Of a DNA stretch of 54,881 nucleotides, positions 51,902-54,881 are shown piece after piece; position 1 is the stretch's first letter; the number at the start of each line of letters is the position of its first letter. The DNA is from Pseudoalteromonas byunsanensis. Its GTDB lineage: Bacteria; Pseudomonadota; Gammaproteobacteria; Enterobacterales; Alteromonadaceae. Below the pieces are notes generated by a model. It worked only from the letters and a program-made list of their open reading frames with translations. It was not told the origin of the DNA and did no database searches. A program made the translations under genes and the position numbers. Location: assembly GCF_001854475.1 (NCBI RefSeq), contig NZ_MNAN01000032.1, forward strand, positions 248,851 to 303,731, read 5' to 3'.

Positions 51902-53689
51902 ATGAAGATTAACTGCACAACTAAAAGCATTCAGTTAGCTATTAAACAATCAGTGATTGCAACATCACTAATGACAATAACAATGGGTACTGCCATCGCA
52001 CACAATAATCCGGGTTATTCGCATGATGACCATATTGGTTACAGCAACCCCAACTGGATGGCTAGCATACAAAATGGTGCTTTACTGAGCGAGATGTCAA
52101 TACCCGGCACTCATGATTCTGGCGCCTATAACTTTGGTGGTGACGCAGTTGAAACCCAAACAATGTCATTGTCTACACAATTAAACTCAGGTATTCGTGC
52201 TTGGGATATCCGCCTAGGTTCGTGCTTGCTTGAAATACCCAGCGCATTATGTGTTTACCATGGTGTAGCGCCTCAATACATCGCTTTTGACAGCGTTTTA
52301 CAAGAAGCCGAGAACTTCTTAACCGCTAACCCTAGCGAAACCGTGTTAATGCGTATAAAACATGAAATTGGCACAAAAGCGATGTTCGAGCATTTCGTAA
52401 ATGCGGACCTCAACCGTGTTGACCACCTTTTATACAAGGGCCAAAGCGATAACCCTACAATGGGTGAAATGCGCGGAAAAATCGTTATTTTACAAAACTA
52501 TGATGGAGCAGACAAAGGCATTCCTTGGAGCAGCTTCGACACTCAAGACAACTACAACCTCGACACTAACTGGGACTTATATAGCAAATGGGAATCTGTC
52601 AAAGGACATCTTGATAAATCATCCAGCGGTGCCACGGTAACCAAGTACATTAACTTTTTGAGCGGTTCAGGCGGTTCATTCCCCTACTTTGTTGCAAGTG
52701 GTCACTCAAGCCCAGCCACTGGCGCATCACGGTTATCTACTGGCAAGACTATTGGTGTTTTCCCAAATTCTTACCCTGATTTCCCCCGAGTTGCATGTGC
52801 TTTTAACCCATTTATATGGGGTGAAGACTGTACCATTGCTTTTGAAGGCACCAATACGCTAACGATGGACAGACTCAACAACAACCCAATACTGCGAGCA
52901 GGTATCGTATATGCAGACTTTCCTGGCGGTGGTCTAATAGACTCAGTGATCAGAAAAAATGAATCGCTCACAGCACGACGTAGCACAGTCAACAATGTTG
53001 ATTTCGCTTGGAGTTCGTCTGGCCCAATTGAGGGCATGCACTGTAGAATGATTTCTGAACCTTCAGATCCAAACACTTGGCATGACAATTACTTCTGTAG
53101 CTCAAGAGATGTAGGTATGCGTTGGAGCAGCTCAGGTCCGATTGGCGGCATGAAATGTACGCAGATACTAGAACCCTCTGACCCACACACTTGGCATGAC
53201 AACTATCTGTGCTTACCAGGCTCTTCTGAGTTTGGTTTCCAATGGAGCTACTCGGGTAGTGAAAATGCCAACGCTGTACAATGGCATGAAGCGGCTGACC
53301 CACATACGTGGATGGATAATTACTTAACGGTTATTCATGGTGACACGTTAGTGCAAAGCTCCTATTTAGAAGCAAATGAACAAATAGTTTCTCACGATGG
53401 CCGTCACCGTTTGCTCATGCAAAGCGATGGTAATCTAGTGATTTACTCTAACAACCAACCAATTTGGGCAACGAATACTCCTGGCAGCACGGCCGTTAGA
53501 GCCCACCTGACAAATGGTATCTTTGGTATTGGCGGTAACCTAACGCTACTCGATGCTCAAAACCAAGTTGTGTGGCAAACTAATAGCTCTGGTGTGAACA
53601 CACGACTAGTCATGCAAAGTGATGGCAACTTAGTTATTTATGATGCCAATAATGCACCAGTCTGGGCCAGTAATACATGCTGTCGCTAA
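51902..53689 (+). CDS. Secreted PI-PLC-X phospholipase with aromatic repeats and B-lectin domain
   Basis: The 595-residue product has a signal peptide (about 1-34). The PI-PLC X domain (about 50-340) has the first catalytic His in SIPGTHDSGA and the second in LCVYHGV, with acid-rich LMRIKHEIGT. Three tandem repeats (about 362-475) of the W-SSSGPI-G-M-C...EPSDP-TWHDNY type follow. A C-terminal bulb-type lectin (about 478-595) has paired MQSDGNLVIY...PVWASNT motifs. It should cleave inositol phospholipids or GPI anchors of other organisms, aided by mannose binding. Start after GAAGGAATTTATC. Confidence 0.95.
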   Translation: MKINCTTKSIQLAIKQSVIATSLMTITMGTAIAHNNPGYSHDDHIGYSNPNWMASIQNGALLSEMSIPGTHDSGAYNFGGDAVETQTMSLSTQLNSGIRAWDIRLGSCLLEIPSALCVYHGVAPQYIAFDSVLQEAENFLTANPSETVLMRIKHEIGTKAMFEHFVNADLNRVDHLLYKGQSDNPTMGEMRGKIVILQNYDGADKGIPWSSFDTQDNYNLDTNWDLYSKWESVKGHLDKSSSGATVTKYINFLSGSGGSFPYFVASGHSSPATGASRLSTGKTIGVFPNSYPDFPRVACAFNPFIWGEDCTIAFEGTNTLTMDRLNNNPILRAGIVYADFPGGGLIDSVIRKNESLTARRSTVNNVDFAWSSSGPIEGMHCRMISEPSDPNTWHDNYFCSSRDVGMRWSSSGPIGGMKCTQILEPSDPHTWHDNYLCLPGSSEFGFQWSYSGSENANAVQWHEAADPHTWMDNYLTVIHGDTLVQSSYLEANEQIVSHDGRHRLLMQSDGNLVIYSNNQPIWATNTPGSTAVRAHLTNGIFGIGGNLTLLDAQNQVVWQTNSSGVNTRLVMQSDGNLVIYDANNAPVWASNTCCR

Positions 53690-53703
53690 TCACATCGATG
53701 TTT

Positions 53704-53736
53704 GAAAAAAAGGCGCTATAGCGCCTTTTTTCTTTT
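53704..53736 (+). terminator. Terminator of the PI-PLC gene
   Basis: AAAAAAAGGCGCTATAGCGCCTTTTTT, a perfect stem with flanking A and T tracts. Confidence 0.95.
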
Positions 53737-53772
53737 TAAGGTATATAGATCAGTTAAAATTACACACTCAAC

Positions 53773-54100
53773 CAATCAGGTAATGTGTTATTAAAGCCAC
53801 TTGGATGGTAGATGGTAGTGTAAGTGTACGCTATCAAAGTTTACTTTCTAAGACCTCCACCCTTTGCACGCTACCTAGTGCGCCTCCCATTGAACTTTTA
53901 TTTGGGTAAGTATTTAACCTACCTACTGATTAAGCAATCAGGTAATGTGTTATTAAAGTTGTTTGTATGGTCAATGTTAGTGTAGATGTACGGTATCGAA
54001 GTTTATATTCTAAGCACAACAAGCTGCTCACGCTCAGCACAGTGATTTGTATACACCTCACATTAAGCTTTGATTTGGGGAAGTATTTGGTCTGTCTGAG
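53773..54100. repeat. Imperfect tandem duplication, 162-bp period
   Basis: CAATCAGGTAATGTGTTATTAAAG starts at both 53773 and 53935. The similarity continues through GGTAGTGTAAGTGTACGCTATC/TGTTAGTGTAGATGTACGGTATC and CATTGAACTTTTATTTGGGTAAGTATTT/CATTAAGCTTTGATTTGGGGAAGTATTT. No coding frame spans both copies. Confidence 0.8.
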
Positions 54101-54134
54101 CAAATGAGATGTTCTTTTTGGTTGGTTTAGTCTG

Positions 54135-54166
54135 GTGCCATTACTGCTAAAAAACAGAAATGGCAC
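54135..54166 (-). terminator. Hairpin downstream of fimV/hubP
   Basis: GTGCCATT and AATGGCAC flank ACTGCTAAAAAACAGA, with extra CTG/CAG pairing inside. On the minus strand it follows the fimV stop by about 34 bp. Confidence 0.55.
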
Positions 54167-54199
54167 TCATCTTTGTTTGTGCTCGTAAGACCTAACGCT

Positions 54200-54881
54200 C
54201 TAAAGGTTACCTTTTATTTTACTTTGTAGGGCACCTGCTTCTTGTTGCACGCCTTGCGGTCCGTTACTAATGACCTCTTCAATCACCTTGTTGGCCGAGT
54301 CATAGTCTTCAATTTCAATATAAGCTCTCGCCAAGTCGAGCTTCGCTGAATAACCTTCTTCTTCAAGATCAACGTCAGTAGCATTCTCTCCCGCTAACAA
54401 ATCGTCAAACTCTGACAATCCTACATCCATATCAGGATCTGAATAGGGTTCATCTTCTAACTCGAAATCATCACTTTGTGCGAGCAGTTCATCGATATCA
54501 ACAAATTGTTCGTCGTCCTGATCATCTTGTTGCTCGTCGCCTTCGACATCCGAGATACCTTCTTCGTCTTGTAACAGTGACTCAAAGTCTACATCAACCT
54601 CATCTAATTCAACTCTTTCGATGGGTTCAGGTTCAGCTAGTTCATTTAGCAGTGAATCGAAATCTGATTGAGTTAGATCAGACATGAACTCTTCTTCTAT
54701 TGCAGCTTCATCAAGCGCAATCTCATCGTCTGTTTGTTCCTCGTCTGCGGTATCATCTAACTCAGAAATCAGCTTATCAGTCGCTTCATCATCTGACTCT
54801 AATTCGAACTCTGGTAGCGACTCTAAATCAAGCGCGTCATCTTCATCGTCTAACTCATCGCTTGTGATGTCTGACTCGTCA
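54200..54881 (-). CDS. fimV: FimV/HubP-type polar landmark protein, C-terminal part
   Basis: The frame is open to the window edge, so only the 3' part is present (about 227 residues; the start lies outside). It is extremely acidic (runs of D and E such as EQQDDQDDEQFVDIDELLAQ) and ends in the conserved FimV C-terminal domain AKLDLARAYIEIEDYDSANKVIEEVISNGPQGVQQEAGALQSKI. FimV/HubP organises type IV pili, flagella and chromosome origins at the cell pole. An internal ATG at 54685 is not the true start. Confidence 0.93.
   Translation of the reverse strand, partial: DESDITSDELDDEDDALDLESLPEFELESDDEATDKLISELDDTADEEQTDDEIALDEAAIEEEFMSDLTQSDFDSLLNELAEPEPIERVELDEVDVDFESLLQDEEGISDVEGDEQQDDQDDEQFVDIDELLAQSDDFELEDEPYSDPDMDVGLSEFDDLLAGENATDVDLEEEGYSAKLDLARAYIEIEDYDSANKVIEEVISNGPQGVQQEAGALQSKIKGNL

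Noticed and set aside
53930..54166. 78-residue minus ORF over the tandem duplication
   Set aside because: It includes the fimV terminator hairpin and has no conserved features; the frame is not preserved in the first repeat copy.
54200..54685. Complete 161-residue acidic protein starting at 54685
   Set aside because: The reading frame continues upstream to the window edge with the same acidic composition; the ATG is internal to fimV/hubP.

Overview
The window looks like a chromosome segment of a marine gammaproteobacterium of the Alteromonadales, most likely Pseudoalteromonas or a close relative. The genus is inferred from gene content: an AT-rich chromosomal integron, many secreted hydrolases, a 981-residue TonB-dependent receptor, the ffh-ypjD-corB order and a FimV/HubP-type polar protein. 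No rRNA, tRNA or CRISPR array was seen.

Positions 1-11,950 hold a chromosomal integron. A tyrosine integron integrase (intI, + strand) is read away from a leftward array of about 18 cassettes. Nearly all cassette genes lie on the minus strand. They are separated by 45-100 bp attC sites, many sharing one near-identical core. The cassettes carry small lipoproteins, membrane proteins, a LysE-type exporter, a GNAT acetyltransferase, a YkgJ-type cysteine-cluster protein and unknowns. A LexA box overlaps the intI promoter. An IS1182-family element with a nonsense codon in its transposase sits inside the R' box of one attC. A RAYT transposase fragment and a frameshifted ORF also lie in the array. 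A 15-bp VNTR occupies the left edge.

Positions 13-17 kb are core: ffh on the minus strand, then ypjD and a CorB-type CBS membrane protein on the plus strand. From 17 to 34.5 kb come accessory and metabolic genes: a secreted DM9-repeat protein, a choice-of-anchor-I lipoprotein, a TonB receptor and a DUF6279 lipoprotein. A guanidine-II (mini-ykkC) riboswitch precedes an SMR guanidinium exporter (gdx) and an ACT-domain gene. These are followed by an M14 carboxypeptidase and a MFS/AhpD-like/membrane/SCO operon divergent from a LysR regulator. Two about 150-bp copies of a composite REP-like repeat lie in inverted orientation at 13.0 and 30.5 kb.

From 35 to 54.9 kb are several two-gene units. One is a large lipoprotein followed by a periplasmic protein resembling vitellogenin-type lipid transfer proteins (N-sheet plus HEAT). 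Another is an esterase and serine hydrolase pair divergent from a CadC-like membrane regulator. There is an S9 peptidase, a DUF2975/HTH pair, and a winged-helix/STAND-like/TPR membrane protein coupled to a small partner gene. The segment ends with a secreted PI-PLC carrying aromatic repeats and a bulb-type lectin domain, then the 3' part of fimV/hubP running off the right edge.

The best candidates for under-described biology are the vitellogenin-like pair (35.2-38.9 kb), the STAND-like regulator with its small partner (47.9-51.5 kb), and the perfect structured hairpin beside it (47.84-47.90 kb).
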